A DNA stretch of 58,024 nucleotides from Lingula anatina (Eukaryota; Brachiopoda; Lingulata; Lingulida; Lingulidae). The translations under genes were made by a program, and so were the position numbers. Every line of letters begins with the position of its first letter. Within the stretch, counting starts at the first letter, position 1. The notes under the pieces were generated by a model. The model did no database searches. It saw nothing but the letters and a program-made list of their open reading frames with translations, and was not told where the DNA came from. The DNA is taken from NCBI RefSeq assembly GCF_001039355.2, contig NW_019775730.1:177184-235207 (forward strand), written 5' to 3'. Shown piece by piece: positions 1 through 13,913 of the stretch.

Positions 1-3000
1 AAAAAATGTAAACACAGACAGTGAAAACACAAACAGGCACAGTAAAAAAAAAAACAAAAAAAAAAAAAAAAAAAAAAAAACAGAGTGACAAACCTTACGA
101 TCGTAGTGCTCACAATAAATACAAACACCAACAGCCAACAGTAATGACACAAACATACACAGTGATCACAATAAATACAAACATAAACAGTGACAACACA
201 AACATGCAGATTGATAATAATAATAATTACAAACAAATAGGAAAAACAGACTTACACAATGATCAGAATCATATGCAAACACAAACAGTAACAACACAAA
301 CATATACAGTGGTCAAAATAAATATTAACACAGTGACAACAGTAACGTGCATCATAATGACAATGAATACAAGGGAAAATAAGGAATACATAGCTGTACA
401 CAGTCATCACAATGTAAACAAACACATTTAGTCACAATATAGAATAGACACAGCAAACAGAATATAAACAAACACAAACACAAAGACATGCATTGACAAC
501 ATCATCATTGAACGCAACAGTAATGATTAAAAACAAATAGAGTGACAAAACCGACATACACAGCGCTAACAATAAATACAAACATAAACAGTGACAATAC
601 AAACATGCATAGTAATAATAATGATTACAAAAAAAAAAAACAAACAAACAAAAAAAAACAAAACAAAAACAAACAGACTTACACAATGATCAGAATCATA
701 TGCAAACACAAACAGTAACAACACAAACATACACACTGATCAAATGAAATATTAAAATGTACATTGACAACAGTAACATACACCATAATGACAATGAACA
801 CAAGGAAAAATAGTGAAAACATAGCTGTAAACAGTCATCACAATGTATACAAACACATTCAGTAACAATACAGGAATAGAAACAGCAAACAGAATATAAA
901 GAAACACATAGAAATACATTGACAATACCATCATTCAATGCAATAGTAATGATAACAAGCAAAAACAGTGATAATACTTCTATACACATTGCTTGCAATA
1001 AAAACAAAGACAATGACCACACAAACTTGAACAGTTATGTACATAAATTCAAACAAACATAATCACAATACAAAAATAATCAAAGATCAGAATGAATTGA
1101 CACGTACAGTGACAACGCAACCGTGCACAGTAACCAGAATGAACACAAATTAATTGGTTGATTACACAGTCATACACAGTGATCAGTGATGAAGTGAAAA
1201 CACAGACATACACAGTGATCACAACATATATACAAACACATACAATGACAATACAGAATTAAAACAGCACTCGGAATATAAACAGACACATAAACTATGC
1301 TTATATCAACATCACCAACATGAACAGTTATTATAATGATTTAAAACATAAAGACAGAAAAAAACTGCCATAAACTTTGCTGACAATAAATATAAACACA
1401 AACAGTAACAACACAAACATATACAGTGATCACAATAAATAGAAAGACAAACAGTGTCAAAACAAACATGCACAGCAATGATAATGATTACAAACAAGTA
1501 GAAGGACAAACAGACCTACACAGTGCTGAGAATTAAATGCAGACACAAACAGTAACAACACTTAAATACACGGTAATCAAAATAAATATTAATATGTACA
1601 TTGACAACAGCAACGTGCAGCATAATGACAATGAACACAAGGGAAAAGAGTGAAAACATAGCTGTACACATTCATCACAATATATAAAAACATTCAGTAA
1701 CAATATAGAATAGACACAGAAAACAGAATATAAACAGAAACATAGAAATACAGTGACAATACCATCATTCAACACAATAGTTATAATGATAAACAAACAG
1801 AGTGAAAAAACTGACATACACATTGCCAAGAGTCATATAAAGACACAAACAGTAACAACACTAAAATATCAAGGGCTCACAATAAATACAAACACCAACA
1901 GTGACAAAACAAACATGCACAGTAATGATAATGATTACAAACAAATAGAAGGACAAACAGATTTACACAGTGATAAGAATTATGTGCAGATACAAACAGT
2001 AATAACACAAACATAAATATTAACAGGAACAGTGATAACAGTAACATGCATAGTAATTACAATGAACGCAAAGAAAAAAAGTGAAAACACAGTCGTACAC
2101 AGCCATCACAATATATACAAACACATTTAGTAACAATATAAAATAGACACAGCAAACAGAATATAAACAGACACATAAACACACATTGACAACACCATCA
2201 TTCAACACAAAAGTAATGGTTACAAAGAAATAGAGTGAATAAACTGACATACACATTGCTCACAATAAATACTAACACCAACAGTAATGACTCAAACATA
2301 CATAGTGATCACAATAAAAACAAACACAAGCAATGTCAACATAAACATGCACAGTAATGATAATGATTACAAATGAATAGAAAGACAAACAGACACTTAC
2401 AGTGATCAGAATTATGTGCAGACACAAACAGTATCAACACAAACATACACAGTGATCAAAATAAATATTAAGCGGAAAAATAACGCGAACAGTAATGACA
2501 ATAAACAGAAGGAAAAAGAGTGAAAACAGCCGTACACAGTCATCAAAATATATACAAACACATTTACTCACAATATAAAATAGACACAGCAAACAGAATA
2601 TAAACAGATACATTGGAATACATTGAAAACACTATCATACAACACAATAGTAATGATTACAGAGTGACAAAACTGAAATACACAGTGCTCACAATAAATA
2701 CAAACACCAATAGTAACATGGCAAACATATACAGTGATGACAATAAATACAACCAAAAACAGTAACAACACAAACATGCATAGAAATGATAAAGATTACA
2801 AACAAATAGGACAAACAGACTTACACTGTGATCAGAATCATATGCAAACACAAACAGTAAATATACAAACATCCACGGTGATCAAAATAAATATTTACAT
2901 GTACAGTGAAGAAAGTAACCTGCACCATAATAACAATGAATACAAAGAAAAATAGTGAATACAGAGCAGTAAACAGTCATCACAATATATACAAACACAT

Positions 3001-6000
3001 TCAGTAACAATACAGAATAGGCAAAGCAAACAGAATATAAACAGACACATAGACACATTGACAACACCATCATTCAGCGAAATAATAATTATTATAAAAA
3101 AATAGAGTGACAAAACTAACATACACATTGCTTGCCATAAAAACAAACACAGACAGTGACCACACAAACATGAACAGTAATGTACCTAAATACAAACAAA
3201 CATAATCACAATACATAAATACACAAAGATCAGAATGAATTGACATGTACAGTGATAACACAACGTGCACTGTAACCAGAATGAACACAAATTAATTGGT
3301 TGATTACACAGTGATCAGTGACTATGTGAAAACACAGACATACACAGTGATCACAATATATATACAAACACATATAATGACAATACAGAATGGAAACAGC
3401 AACCGGAATATAAACAGACACAAACTATGCTTACATCAACATCACCAACATGAACAGTTAAAATAATGATTTAAAACATATAGACAGAAAAAACTGACAT
3501 AAACATTGCTCACAATAAATATAAACACAAACAGTAACAACACAAACATATACAGTGATCACAATAAATAGAAAACATGCACAGCAATGATAATGATTAC
3601 AAACAAGTAGAAGGACAAACAGACCTACACAGTGCTGAGAATTAAATGCAGACACAAACAGTAACAACACTAACATTCACAGTGATCAAAATAAATATTA
3701 ATATGTATATTGACAACAGTAACGTGCACCATAATGACAATGAACACAAGGGAAAAGAGTGAAAATATAGCAGTACACATTCATCACAATATATACAAAC
3801 ACATTCAGTAACAATATAGAATAGACAAAAAAAAAAACAAAAAACAAAAAAAAAACAGAATATAAACAGAAACATTAACATACATTGAAAACTCCATAAT
3901 TCAGCGCAATAGTAATGATTACAAACAAACAGAGTGACAAAACTGACCTATAAAGTGCTCACAATAAATACAAAAACGAACAGTAATGACACAAACATAT
4001 ACAGTGATCACAATAAATAGAAACACAAACAATGACAAAACAAACATGCACAGCAATGATAATGATTACAAACAAATAGAAGGGCAAACAGAGTTACACA
4101 GTGATCAGAATTTTATGCAGCCACAAACAGTAACAACACAAACAAACACATTCAGTAACAATACAGAAAAGACACAGCAAACAGAATATAAACAGACACA
4201 TAGACATAACATTGACAGCGTGATCATTCAGCACAGTAGTAATGAATATAAATAAATAAATTGACAATACAAACATGCACAGTAATCAAAATAAATACAA
4301 ACAAACACAGTCACAATACAGACATACAATGTGATCAGAATAAGTAAACATGTACAGTGACAACAGAATCATGTAAAGTAACCAGAATAATCACAAATTA
4401 ATCTAGTGATTACACAGTCATATACAGTGATCAATGATAGAGTGCAAAGAAACACATACAATGTGATCACAATATATTTACAAACACAGACAATGACAAA
4501 ACAGAATGGAAACAGCAATCAGGGAATAAACAGATACATAAACTATGCTTACAACAACAACAACACCAAGATGCACATTTATAATAATGATTAAAAACAT
4601 ATAGACTGATAAATCTGACATACACAGTGCTCACAATAAATCTAAACACAAAGAGTGACAACACTAACATGCACAGTAATCAAATCAATTATGTTTAGAC
4701 ACAAACAGTAATGACACAATCATACACAGTGATCAAAATAAATATTAACATATGAAGTGACAAGAGTAACATGCACCGTAATAAGAATGAACACAAGGAA
4801 AAAGAGTGAAAACACAACCATACACAGTCATCATAATATATACAAACACATTCAGAAACAATAGTGAATAGACACAGCAAACAATTAATATAAACAGACA
4901 CATAGTCATACATTGAGAACACCATTATTCAGAGCAATATCAATGTTTACAAACAAATAGAGTGACAAAACTGACACACGCATTACTCACAATAAATTCA
5001 AACACCAACAGTAATGACACAAACATGAAAAATAATTTAAATAAATGCAAACTGACAAAGTCACAAACACAGACATAAACAGGGATCAGAATAAATTTTG
5101 ACATGTACAGTGACAACACAACCATGCACAGTAATCAGAATGAACACTAATTGATTAGGTAATAGCACAGTCATACACAGTGATCAATGATGGAGTGAAA
5201 ATACACACATACAATGTTATCATAATATATATACAAACACAGAAAATGACAAAACAGAATGGAAACAGCAATCAGGGTATAAACAGACACATAAGCTATG
5301 CTTACAGCAACAACACCAACATGCACATTTATAATAATGATTAAAAACATTATAGACTGAAAAAACTGTCATGTACTAGTGCTCACAATAAATATAAACA
5401 TAAAGAGTGACAACACTAACATGCACAGTAATCAAATCAATAATGTGCAGACACAAACAGTAACGACGCATATGTTGTCAATCATACACAATGATCAAAA
5501 TAAATATTAACATATACAGTTATAACAGTAACATGCATCGTAATGAAAATGAACACAAGAAAAAAGAGTGAAAACATAGCCGTACACAGTCATCACAATA
5601 TATACAAACACATTCAGTAACAAAAGTGAATGAACACAGCAAACAGAATATAAACAGACACATAGTCATATATTTGACAACATCATCATTCAGCACAATA
5701 GTTATGTTTACAAACAAATAGAGTGACAAAACTGACATACACATTGCTCACAATAAATACAAACACCAACAGTAATGACACAAATATGAGCAGTAATGTA
5801 AATAAATACAAACACAGTCACAATACAGACATACACAGTGATCAGAATAAATTTTGACATGTACAGTGACATCACAACTATGCACAGTAACCAGAATGAA
5901 GACTAATTAATTTGGTGATAACATAGTCATACACAGTGATCTGTTATGCAGTGAAAACACAGACATACACAGTGATCACAATATATATCCAAACACATAC

Positions 6001-6645
6001 AATGACAATAGAGAATGGAAACAGCAATCGGAATATAAACAGCCACATAAACTATGCTTACTGCAAAACACCAACATGCACAGTTATAATAATGATTAAA
6101 AACATATAGACAGAAAAAACAGACATAAACATTGCTCACAATAAATGCAAACACAAATGGTAACAACACAAACATACACAGTGATCAAAATAAATGTTAC
6201 CATGAACAGTGATAACAGAAATATGCACAGTTATGAGAATGAACAAGGAAAAAAAGTGAAAACATAGCCATACAAAGTCACCACAATATATACAAACACA
6301 TTCAGTTATAATACAGAATAGAAACAGCAAACAGAATATAAACAGACACATAGACGTACATATACAGCACAATCATACGATGCAGTAATAATTATTATAA
6401 ACAAATAAAGTGACAAAAAGACAAACACAGTGAGAAGAATACATGCAAACACATTCAGTGACAACACAAACATGCACACTGATCAAAATAAATACAAACA
6501 AACACAGTCACAATACAGACATACACAGTGATCAGAATAAGTTGACATGGACAGTGACAAGACAACCATGTAAAGTAACCAGAATGATCACAAATTAATC
6601 CAGTGATCAATGATGGAGTGAAAATACACACATACAATGTGATCA
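1..6645 (+). repeat. 49-bp-unit satellite array, A/C-rich orientation (segment 1)
   Basis: Continuous degenerate tandem repeat. The modal unit is 49 bp and has two halves: about 19 bp of the type AGTGACAACACAAACATGC, then about 30 bp of the type ACAGTGATCACAATAAATAC followed by AAACACAAAC. Individual units vary from about 39 to 59 bp. Nearly every unit carries a TGATCA-like palindromic core. On this strand A and C dominate and G is almost confined to the CAGTG and CATGC motifs. A poly-A run lies at about 49-80. No promoter, splice site or conserved reading frame is visible. Units here are more diverged from one another than those at 26-43 kb, which suggests an older segment. Confidence 0.9.
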
Positions 6646-9600
6646 TAGTGTATGTGTCTGTTTATTCCCTGATTGCTGTTTCCATTCTGTTTTGTCATTG
6701 TCTGTGTTTGTAAATATATTGTGATCACTTTGTATGTGTTTCTTTTCACTCTATCATTGATCACTGTGTATGACTGTGTAATCACTAGATTAATTTGTGC
6801 TTATTCTGGTTACTTTACATGGTTCTGTTGTCACTGTACATGTTTACTTATTCTGATCACAGTGTATGTCTGTATTGTGACTGTGTTTGTTTGTGTTGTC
6901 AATTTATTTATTTATAATCATTACTACTGTGCTGAATGATCATGCTGTCAATGTTATATCTATGTGTCTGTTTACATTCTGTTTGCTGTGTCCTTTCTGT
7001 ATTGTTTCTGAATGTGTTTGTATATATTGTGGTGACTGTGGATTGCCTTGTTTACACTTTTTCCCCTTGTGTTCATTCTCATTACTGTGCATGTTATCTC
7101 TTTTTCATTTAATATCTATTTTGATCACTGTGTTTGTTTGTGTTGTTACTGTTTGTGGCTGCATGTTATCTCTTTTTCATTTAATATCTATTTTGATCAC
7201 TGTGTTTGTTTGTGTTGTTACTGTTTGTGGCTGCATAAAATTCTGATCACTGTGTAAGTCTGTTTGCCCATCTATTTGTTTGTAATCATTATCATTGCTG
7301 TGCATGTTTGTTTTGTCATTGTTTGTGTTTCTATTTATTGTGATCACTGTATATGTTTGTGTCGTTATTGTTCATTTTTGTATTTATTGTGAGCACTGTG
7401 CATTTCTGTCACTCTATTTGTTTGTATTCATTTTGATTACTGTGCATGTATATGTTGTCAATGTTTATGTTTGTGTTTCTATTGTGATCACTGTAATATT
7501 TCATTTGATCAGTGTGTATGTTTGTGTTGTTACTGTTTGTGTTTGCATATGATTCTGATCACTGTGTAAGTCTGTTTCTCCTATTTGTTGGTTATCATTA
7601 TCATTACTGTGCATGTTTGTGTTGATACTGTTGGTGTTTGTATTTATTGTGAGCACTGTATATGTAAGTTTTGTCACTCTATTTGTTCGTAATTATTACT
7701 ATAATAATGGAGTTTTCAATGTATGTTTATGTTTATATTCTGTTTTTTGTGTCTATTCTATATTGTTACTGAATGTGTTTGTATATATTGTGATGGATGT
7801 GTACAACTATGTTTTCACTCTTTTCCCTTGTGTTCATTGTCATTATGATGCACGTTACTGTTGTCAATATACATATTGATATTTATTTTGATCACTGTGT
7901 ATGTTAGTGTTGTTACTGTTTGTGTCTGCATTTAATTCTCAGCACTGTGTAGGTCTGTTTGTCCTTCTACTTGTTTTCAATAATTATCATTGCTGTGCAT
8001 GTTTGTTTTGACACTGTTTGTCTTTCTATTTATTGTGATCACTGTATATGTTTGTGTTGTTAATGTTTGTGTTTATATTTATTGTGAGCAATGTTTATGT
8101 CAGTTTTTTCTGTCTATATGTTTTAAATCATTATTATAACTGTTCAGGTTGGTGATGTTGATGTAAGCATAGTTCATGTGTCTGTTCATATTCCGATTAC
8201 TGTTTCCATTCTGTATTGTCATTGTATGTGTTTGTATATATATTGTGATCACTGTGTATGTCTGTGTTTTCACTCCATCACTGATCACTGTGTATGACTG
8301 TGCTATCACCTAATTAATTATTCTTCATTCTAGTTACTATGTATGGTTTTGTTGTCACTGTACATGTCAAAATATATTCTGATCACTTTGTATGTCTGTA
8401 TTGTGACTGTGTTTGTTTGTATTTATTTACACTACTATTCATATTTGTGTCATTACTGTTGGTGTTTGTATTTATTGTTAGCAATGCATAAGTCAGTTTT
8501 GTCACTCTTTTTGTTTGTAAACATTACTATTGCGCTGAATGATGGTTTTGTCAATGTGTGACTATGTGTCTGTTTATATTCTGTTTGCTGTGTCTATTCA
8601 ATATTGCTACTGAATGTGTTTGTATATATAGTGATGACTGTGTACGGCTATGTTTTCACTCTTTTTCCTTGTGTTCATTCTCATTACAGTGCATGTTACT
8701 TTTGTCACTTCACATGTTAATATTTATTTTGATCATTGTGTATGATTGTGTCATAATTGTTTGCATCTGCACATAATTAATTTGATTAATGTGCATGTTA
8801 GTGTTGTCACTCTTTGTGTTTATATTTATTTTGAGCAATCTGTATGTCAGTTTTTTAAGTCTATATGTTTTTAATCATTATTATGAACGTGCATGTTGGT
8901 GTTGTTGCTGTAAGCTTAGTTTATGTGTCTATTTATATCCTGATTGCTGTTTCCATTCTGTTTTGTCATTGTGTGTGTTTCTAAATATATTGTGATCACA
9001 TTGTATGTGTTTCTTTTCACTCTATCATTGATCACTGTGTATAACTGTGTAATCACTAGATTAATTTGTGCTTATTCTGGTTACTTTACATGGTTTTATT
9101 GTCACTGTACATGTTTACTTATTCTGATCACATTGTATGTCTGTATTGTGACTGTGTTTGTTTGTATTTATTTTGATTATTGTGCATGTTTGTGTTGTCA
9201 ATTTATTTATTTATAATCATTACTACTGTGATGAATGATTATGCTGTCAATGCTATGTCTATGTGTCTGTTTACATTCTGTTTGCTGTGTCTTTTCTGTA
9301 TTGTTTCTGAATGTGTTTGTATATATTGTGGTGACTGTGTATTGCCTTGTTTACACTTTTTTCCCTTGTGTTCATTCTCATTACTGTGCATGTCACTGTT
9401 ATCTCTTTTTCATTTAATATCTATTTTGATCACTATATTTGTTTGTGTTGTTACTGTTTGTGGCTGCATAAAATTCTGATCACTGTGTAAGTCTGTTTGC
9501 CCTTCTATTTGTTTGTAATCATTATCATTGCTGTGCATGTTTGTTTTGTCATTGCTTGTGTTTCTATTTATTGTGATCACTGTATATGTTTGTGTCGTTA

Positions 9601-10371
9601 TTGTTCGTTTTTGTATTTATTGTGAGCTCTGTGCATTTCTGTCACTCTATTTGTTTGTATTCATTTCGATTACTGTGCATTTTTATGTTGTCAATCTTTA
9701 AGTTTGTATTCATTGTGATCACTGTATATGTTTGCATCATTACTGTTGGTGCTTGTATTTATTGTGAGGACTTTATAGGTCAGTTTTGTCACTCTATTTG
9801 TTCGTAATCATTACTATTGCCCTGAATAATGGAGTTTTTCAATGTATGTTATGTTTTTGTTTATATTCTGTTTTTTGTGTCTATTCTATATTGTTACTGA
9901 ATGTGTTTGTATATATTGTGATGGATGTGTACAACTATGTTTTCACTCTTTTCCCTTGTGTTCATTGTCATTATGGTGCACGTTACTGTTGTCAATATAC
10001 ATATTGATATTTATTTTGATCACTGTGTATGTTAGTGTTGTTACTGTTTGTGTCTGCATTTAATTCTCAGCACTGTGTAGGTCTGTTTGTCCTTCTACTT
10101 GTTTTCAATAATTATCATTGCTGTGCATGTTTGTTTTGACACTGTTTGTCTTTCTATTTATTGTGATCACTGTATATGTTTGTGTTGTTAATGTTTGTGT
10201 TTATATTTATTGTGAGCAATGTTTATGTCAGTTTTTTCTTTCTATATGTTTTAAATCATTATTATAACTGTTCATGTTGGTGATGTTGATGTAAGCATAG
10301 TTTATGTGTCTGTTTATATTCCTATTGCTGTTTCCATTCTCTATTGTCATTGTATGTGTTTGTATATATAT
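6646..10371 (-). repeat. 49-bp-unit satellite array, inverted T/G-rich orientation (segment 2)
   Basis: The same satellite as the first segment, but the + strand is now T/G-rich, so the array runs in the opposite direction. The switch occurs within a few bases near 6645. Blocks here match, as reverse complements, blocks in the 26-43 kb array much more closely than they match 1-6645. For example, 9180-9480 resembles the reverse complement of 29268-29561, and the block at 8100-8340 resembles those at 28306, 32411 and 34374. The segment is broken at 10372 by the Gypsy element. Confidence 0.88.
7089..7232. repeat. 72-bp direct tandem duplication
   Basis: Two adjacent copies of a 72-bp satellite segment (7089-7160 and 7161-7232) look identical base for base. 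This is far more similar than neighbouring units are, so it is a recent local duplication or an assembly stutter. Confidence 0.85.
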
Positions 10372-10485
10372 TAAATAAGTACACTGTACTATTTGTCTTT
10401 AAGCGTTTATTGGTCCAACTTGACAATGATCGCTATCTGAAACAGAAGATAAATTACTTAAGTCTACATGAATAATAATCCTATA
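10372..10485 (-). repeat. 3' LTR of the Gypsy element (left end)
   Basis: A repeat of about 113 bp matching 15529-15642 with two substitutions. In element sense it begins TATAGGATTATTATTC and ends GTACTTATTTA, so it lacks the usual TG...CA ends. It contains AATAAA in element sense and the 13-mer at 10426-10438 that is complementary to the primer site. Confidence 0.9.
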
Positions 10486-10494
10486 TCTCCTCCC
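10486..10494 (-). promoter_or_regulatory. polypurine tract
   Basis: In element sense GGGAGGAGA lies immediately 5' of the first base of the 3' LTR. This is the expected position and composition of the plus-strand primer for reverse transcription. Confidence 0.75.
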
Positions 10495-10635
10495 AAGTCT
10501 TTAGGTTCACTGATCAGTCAGTGGAAAGACTGAAATGTTTCAATGATCCATGAGAGGTCACTAGTGTTTGAAAACAAGTAAACTACAAAGTAACAGTTAA
10601 ACTGAATATGCAAATGACAACAGGAATTCAAATGT

Positions 10636-12207
10636 TTATGACAGTTCATAGTCTTTTTGCCAAGCTGGGGGTCGAGTGGCATGAGTGGAGCGTCTAGGTT
10701 GATCCATGGTAAGAGGCTGTGACATTCCAGGTTGACTATCCACTGTCCTTGGGCGTGGAGTGGTGCAAACACGTGTGCTAACACTGACTGGCCTAGGTGG
10801 TGATGCATTCCCCAAAGGTAAAATACAGCGCTTTGGGGTGACGGTCCCTTTGGATGGCGTATCTGTGGAGGGTGAGGGTGTGTTGAACAGTTGAGGAATG
10901 GGTGGCGCAGTCAATGACGGCAGGGTTTCACACTGCGTTTGTGTGTCATGAGACTGTGGGGTAGCCTTGGCCTTAGGTGTTGCAGGTAGGCCAGGGATTT
11001 CTTCCTTGCGTTCCTCCTGATCAGTGGCAACCTTGGCAGGGAGTGTTGGAACAGAGCCAGGGATTTCCTTCCTTGTCTCCTGATCAGCTACAAGTTTGGC
11101 AAGTGGTGGAGTAGCATGCGGAAGCTGAAGATCAAGATCTATGGTCTGGATTGGTGTGGGTTGCAGGACAGGTGTGTAACGCTGGAGGAATTTCCTGTTC
11201 CGTAATGTAACTCGTCCCGAGCCATCTACTCTCACAACATATTGATCAAACTGCCGTACTTCAACTACGGTCCCAGTCTTGTCCCACAGGGGGTGAGGGC
11301 CTGTCTGGTTCTGGATTCGGACACGATCCCCTACTGCAAGGGGCACGAGTCTCTTGGTGTGCTCCGTAAGGCGTTCTGCCATCTTCATATGGCGATTTCT
11401 GAGCACTTCCTCCCTAGCCTTAAGGGTCTCTTGCCAAGTGGTGTGTGGTTTATATCTTCCCGGTGGAATGGGGATGAAATCACGGATAGGGTGCCCGAAG
11501 ACGCACATTGAGGGTGAGAATTTGGTGTCTCTGTCTGGGGTGTTCCTGTACTGAAGCATAGCACACTGAAAGCTGTCCGTGTCCAGGTCACCACTGGGGC
11601 TGGTATTGTCTGTGATGAGGCGTTTTACTGTCTTAACCCCAACTTCAGCATGACAGTTACTATGGGGAAAGGCTACTGATGACATACGATGATGTACACC
11701 CCAATCAGAAAGAAACTTCTTGGTGGCAGTTGATGTGAACTCCGGTCCCCCATCTGAGGATAGCTCATTGGCTATGCCAAAGGTGACAAATGTCCGTCGA
11801 AGAGAAGCTATCAGGCCAGCCGCTCCTTGGGATGCTCTCTCCACAATCGGCCAGTTGGAATAACGATCAACAATGACAAGGTAGTTATTACCCATGTAGT
11901 GGAAGTAGTCAGCACAGTTGCACTGGAATGGGTAGTCAGGATACATCAATGGTGTCGGAGGGGCACTCGGTTGGGAGGGGGTCATGCGGTTGCAGTGGTT
12001 ACAACCTGTTCTGGTGGATATTATATCGGGTGTAATGCCAGGCCAGAAGACTGAGGACTCGGCTCTGGTTATCATAGAGGAGATCCCCTGATGGGCGCTG
12101 TGCAATGTAGAGAGGACGTCTTGCCTTAATGCAGGTGGGATGACTACACGGTCTCTATACAACACAACTCCGTCGATTGTGCTGAGGTCCTCCTTGAACT
12201 GATTATT
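10636..12207 (-). pseudogene. Gypsy integrase domain (C-terminal part of pol)
   Basis: Encodes the integrase that would insert the cDNA. The open stretch starts just after a frameshift near 12205-12210. The N-terminal HHCC zinc finger is visible as HSAHQG followed about 30 residues later by CNHCNR. The catalytic DDE triad is present: D in [10 protein letters not shown] in LSSDGGPEF and E in [17 protein letters not shown] basic, SH3-like C-terminal region follows ([20 protein letters not shown]), then a long Pro/Thr-rich tail of over 100 residues ending about 150 bp before the 3' LTR. The catalytic residues look intact, so this domain itself is not obviously damaged, but the frame is disconnected from the RNase H part upstream. 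As an element it is non-functional. Confidence 0.9.
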
Positions 12208-13415
12208 ACTCGCGAAGCTTGATGGGGAACTCTTGGCGGCTCTCTGGCAGACCTGAGATTATTAAGTCTACTAGCATAGCCATATCTGCATCACTTGTGG
12301 TTGCTGTGTGTACTCTGTCCCAGGTCACTGATTTCAAGGTGATGGATGCAAGAGAGGATGTAAGTGCAGAGATCATGTTTTCCTCCATGGGGATGTGATT
12401 GGGGGCAGGGGATCTGATTTGAGACAGAGGGTGATGTTGGCTGACAGTAGCAACGTCATCAGGGAGTGGGAGCTTATCTGGATCTCCTGTGGGATGACGA
12501 GATACGCAATCTGCAGCAAGGTGTTTGAACCCACGTATATGTACCGTCTGGAAGCGGTATCTGAGGGTCTTCTCCTTCAAGTTTCTTAGGCGGGGGTTGT
12601 TGATATCATCAAGGGACCTGCCGCTAAAGACCTTCAGTAATGGCTTGTGGTCAACTGCAATGATGAGGTCGTGACATCCAAGGACAGAGTACCTTGTCTT
12701 GTTCAGAGCATCAGCAACAGCTAGGGCTTCACCCTCGATGGGGGCATATCGCGATTCAGCAGAGTGGGTGAAACGGCTGCCTACAAGAGTAATCTTCCAT
12801 CCAGATGGGCAGCAGAATGGTCGGATAGGCTGGCAAGAGCAATGCTTCTGTAAGAGCCAGAACCCAATTCCATTTTTGGACCAGTCAGTTGCAAGGCATG
12901 TGCGCCTGGACTTGTCAAATATTCGGACCCCCTCTTCAATTTCCTTGGAGATGACAGCCTTGGATTCTTCGAAGAAACTGTTGAGATCCTCGTCCCATCT
13001 GAAGGGCATTCCAGGTTGAAGAAGACATCTAAAGGGAAGCATTTTGTCTGCCATGCTGAAGGCATATGATACCTGGTTGACCAAACCAAACCATGATCGC
13101 ACATTAGTGATGTTTCGAGGGGTGGGAAAGTCCAAGATGGCCTGAAGGTACTTGGAACTGGGCTTGACACTTTCCAGGGTAATGTCAAATCCTGCAAATT
13201 CCACCTCATCTTGTGCGAAAACCAATTTCTTTGGGTTCAGGGTGATGCCATGTCTACCACAGATGTCTAACCACTCTACGGCTTTGAAGAAACTCCCCTC
13301 TATTGAGCTGGACCAAAGTAGGACATCATCGACACATTTGGTTTTGTTGGTTATGTGCGAGACAATTTCGTCGTATCTCCTGGTGTACCCATCACCTGAA
13401 GCAATGTACCCTTGC
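12206..13415 (-). pseudogene. Gypsy reverse transcriptase (palm/thumb) and RNase H
   Basis: Continuation of pol after a frameshift near 13415. It contains QGYIASGDGYTRR (finger/palm), the polymerase active-site box as CVDDVLLW (the YxDD-type motif with V), the thumb (FAGFDITLESVKPS), the connection segment with PTPRNITNVRSWFGLVNQVS, and an RNase H domain with the DWSKNGIGFWLLQKH, ESRYAPIEGEALAVADAL and AVDHKPL motifs (first D, E and D of the catalytic set). The frame ends at TAA codons at 12206, where one extra base relative to the expected frame moves integrase into another phase. It is clearly homologous to Ty3/Gypsy pol, but it cannot be translated with the upstream part without a frameshift. 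Confidence 0.9.
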
Positions 13416-13424
13416 AACCTTGTA

Positions 13425-13913
13425 TCAGTATCTGCCCCAGGGTGTGATAAACGTTGTGAGATGGCGATCCTCCTCACGAATGGGTACACTGTGGTATCCA
13501 TTCCAAGCATCCAGAACTTTCTTTTTCTTGCCTTGGGGCACAGCCCTGGCTTGGTGAAAAGGAGAAGGGGTGTGGTGGGTCTCTCGTGTAGCATATGCAT
13601 TCAGAGCCTGTAGATCAACTGTGCGGCGTAGCCTGCCATTGTTCTTCGCACATACAACCATGCGGTGGCACCAGGTGACTGGCTCGCCAATTGGGACTGG
13701 TTCGATGACCCCTAGTCTGACATCTTGGTCAAGTCCTGCTTTCACTTCTTCCTGCCAGTGAAGTGGGACTGGTATTGGAGTGTGATAGGCTACTGGTGCC
13801 GCAGAAGGGTCTACCATCAATTTCATTGGCGGGCTGTCCATAAGGGGCAAGGGCTGATGATCACATATATTAAATGTACTGGACCTGTAATAGTCCAGAA
13901 GGTATTCTTTCAG
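13425..13913 (-). pseudogene. Gypsy reverse transcriptase, N-terminal part
   Basis: In the same reading frame as gag-protease and separated from it only by the TGA at 13914-13916. After that stop the sequence resumes as LKEYLLDYYRSSTFN and runs into LMVDPSAAPVAYHTP, WCHRMVVCAKNNGRLRR and FITPWGRY, the usual start of a Gypsy RT domain. A second TGA at 13425-13427 falls where related elements as I remember them have Arg. Both stops are consistent with CGA to TGA changes at CpG. The domain is truncated by that stop and by the frameshift a few bases on. Confidence 0.88.

Noticed and set aside
21-431. 136-residue Lys/Thr/Asn-rich frame on the A/C strand
   Set aside because: Begins in a poly-A tract and continues into satellite; low-complexity translation of repeat DNA.
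1-10371. CRISPR-like appearance of short repeats separated by variable sequence
   Set aside because: The units are contiguous, degenerate and in a eukaryotic context with introns and LINEs; there are no fixed repeats with unique spacers and no cas genes.
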